From the NCBI GenBank assembly GCA_958454405.1, contig CAUEBO010000030.1, positions 1 through 31,824 of the forward strand: a DNA stretch of 31,824 bases, in the 5' to 3' direction. The position numbers and the translations under genes are program-made. Position 1 is the stretch's first letter; the number at the start of each line of letters is the position of its first letter. The DNA is from an uncultured Eggerthellaceae bacterium. GTDB taxonomy: Bacteria > Actinomycetota > Coriobacteriia > Coriobacteriales > Eggerthellaceae. The notes beneath the pieces are model-generated. The model was not told where the DNA came from. It saw only the letters and a list, made by a program, of their open reading frames with translations, and searched no databases. Positions 31,267-31,824 of the stretch are shown one piece after another.

Positions 31267-31815
31267 TCACCCCCTCGCGTTATCCTCCTTGCGAGGAAAC
31301 AGCGTGTAGCTGAAACTGACAACGAAATCGATCGCCACTATGATACCCCACAGGCGAAACGTCGGCAGATACGCTTCCGCAACCTCTTGAGGATGTCCCG
31401 AGAACAAAGCCAAGCTGCTTGCGCCTATGCAGGCTATCGAAAACATCGCCAGATGGCGCAGCCATCCCGCCCGTTCCTGGGCTGCATGCGCGCGGCCACC
31501 CTTCGCCTTCTTTTCGGGAGCCGGGCCGCCGCAGAACCGATGGTTGAAGCGCACGTCCATCCACCGCACCATCCTCCGCCCGTACACGAGAGCCATGGCC
31601 AGGTAGATCACCGAGAGCACGTGGGCGAAGACCGCAGGCGAACCGGCGCGCAGGTCGAAGGCCGTCGCCACCAGCAAAACCGCGTCCACCCCGGGAGACA
31701 GAGCCAAAAGCACGCCTCCCACCTTGGGCTTCTTGAAGATATAGAGGAAAGACAACCCCCCTGCAAGAAGCGCCCAGAATGCCACCTCGCAAAACACCAC
31801 CAAATATACCAGCAT
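31267..31815 (-). CDS. Integral membrane protein of unknown function
   Basis: This 182-residue protein has about five hydrophobic helices: VYLVVFCEVAFWALLAGGLS, VLLALSPGVDAVLLVATAFD, a helix around 62-78, and two after residue 120. A basic cytoplasmic loop (GGPAPEKKAKGGRAHAAQER) lies between them. LSPGVDAVLL followed by RRMVRWMDVRFNHRF is seen in conserved actinobacterial and bacillar membrane proteins often found with TetR regulators. I do not know their function. The ATG at 31815 has GGGG close upstream, but it lies ten bases from the window edge, so an earlier start cannot be excluded. Confidence 0.7.
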   Translation of the reverse strand: MLVYLVVFCEVAFWALLAGGLSFLYIFKKPKVGGVLLALSPGVDAVLLVATAFDLRAGSPAVFAHVLSVIYLAMALVYGRRMVRWMDVRFNHRFCGGPAPEKKAKGGRAHAAQERAGWLRHLAMFSIACIGASSLALFSGHPQEVAEAYLPTFRLWGIIVAIDFVVSFSYTLFPRKEDNARG

Positions 31816-31824
31816 GAATACCCC

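Noticed and set aside
1..31824. CRISPR arrays, tRNA or rRNA genes
   Set aside because: No regularly spaced repeats, no cloverleaf with TTC-type arms and no rRNA-like conserved stretches were noticed by eye. A tRNA scan was not possible here.

Overview
The window looks like a chromosomal stretch from a high-GC anaerobic actinobacterium of the Eggerthellaceae (Eggerthella/Gordonibacter-like). This is inferred from the GC-rich coding, a membrane-anchored LuxR-type regulator beside molybdoenzyme genes, several Mo-bisPGD oxidoreductases, and the style of the surface protein. No rRNA, tRNA or CRISPR array was seen.

Region 1 (1 to about 2650) is accessory DNA. A truncated excisionase-like helix-turn-helix gene runs off the left edge. 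It is followed by poorly conserved small frames closed by a terminator, and by an Abi_2-family (HEPN) phage-defence gene. A 543-bp gene-free stretch then carries nested inverted repeats built on GGGACAA/TTGTCCC. This reads like one end of an integrative element, with the structured stretch as a candidate attachment or integrase-arm region.

Region 2 (2652-5401) is a small regulated cassette: a divergent TetR regulator, then HXXEE membrane protein, nitroreductase, and a second HXXEE membrane protein. A perfect palindrome sits between the divergent genes.

Region 3 (5439-17128) is mostly housekeeping: 3-methyladenine glycosylase I, a surface protein with an internal sorting-signal-like segment, a LacX/GalM-type epimerase, class III fructose-bisphosphatase, an ArsC-like protein lacking its cysteine, Tex, and a divergent HxlR/flavin reductase pair with a strong terminator. 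It also holds a triple-RidA fusion with a striking promoter palindrome and a small membrane protein.

Region 4 (17224-29953) is the main system: nine consecutive minus-strand genes for anaerobic electron transfer. In transcription order they are a Tat-exported molybdoenzyme with a Cys ligand motif, a four-cluster ferredoxin, a fused FAD/Fe-S/CCG dehydrogenase resembling GlcD-GlcF or D-lactate dehydrogenase, a TorD-type chaperone, a ferric-reductase-like heme membrane protein, a second (DmsA-type, Ser ligand) molybdoenzyme with no Tat signal, DmsB, DmsC, and a membrane-bound LuxR regulator. The tight spacing (ATGA overlap, 23-bp overlap, 5-bp and 0-bp gaps) argues that at least torD-to-dmsC is one operon.

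Region 5 (29954-31824) holds two gene relics on the minus strand, a LuxR C-terminus and an aminotransferase C-terminus. Upstream of them are a BetI-like TetR gene and a membrane-protein gene. The relics suggest deletions or rearrangements upstream of the molybdoenzyme cluster.
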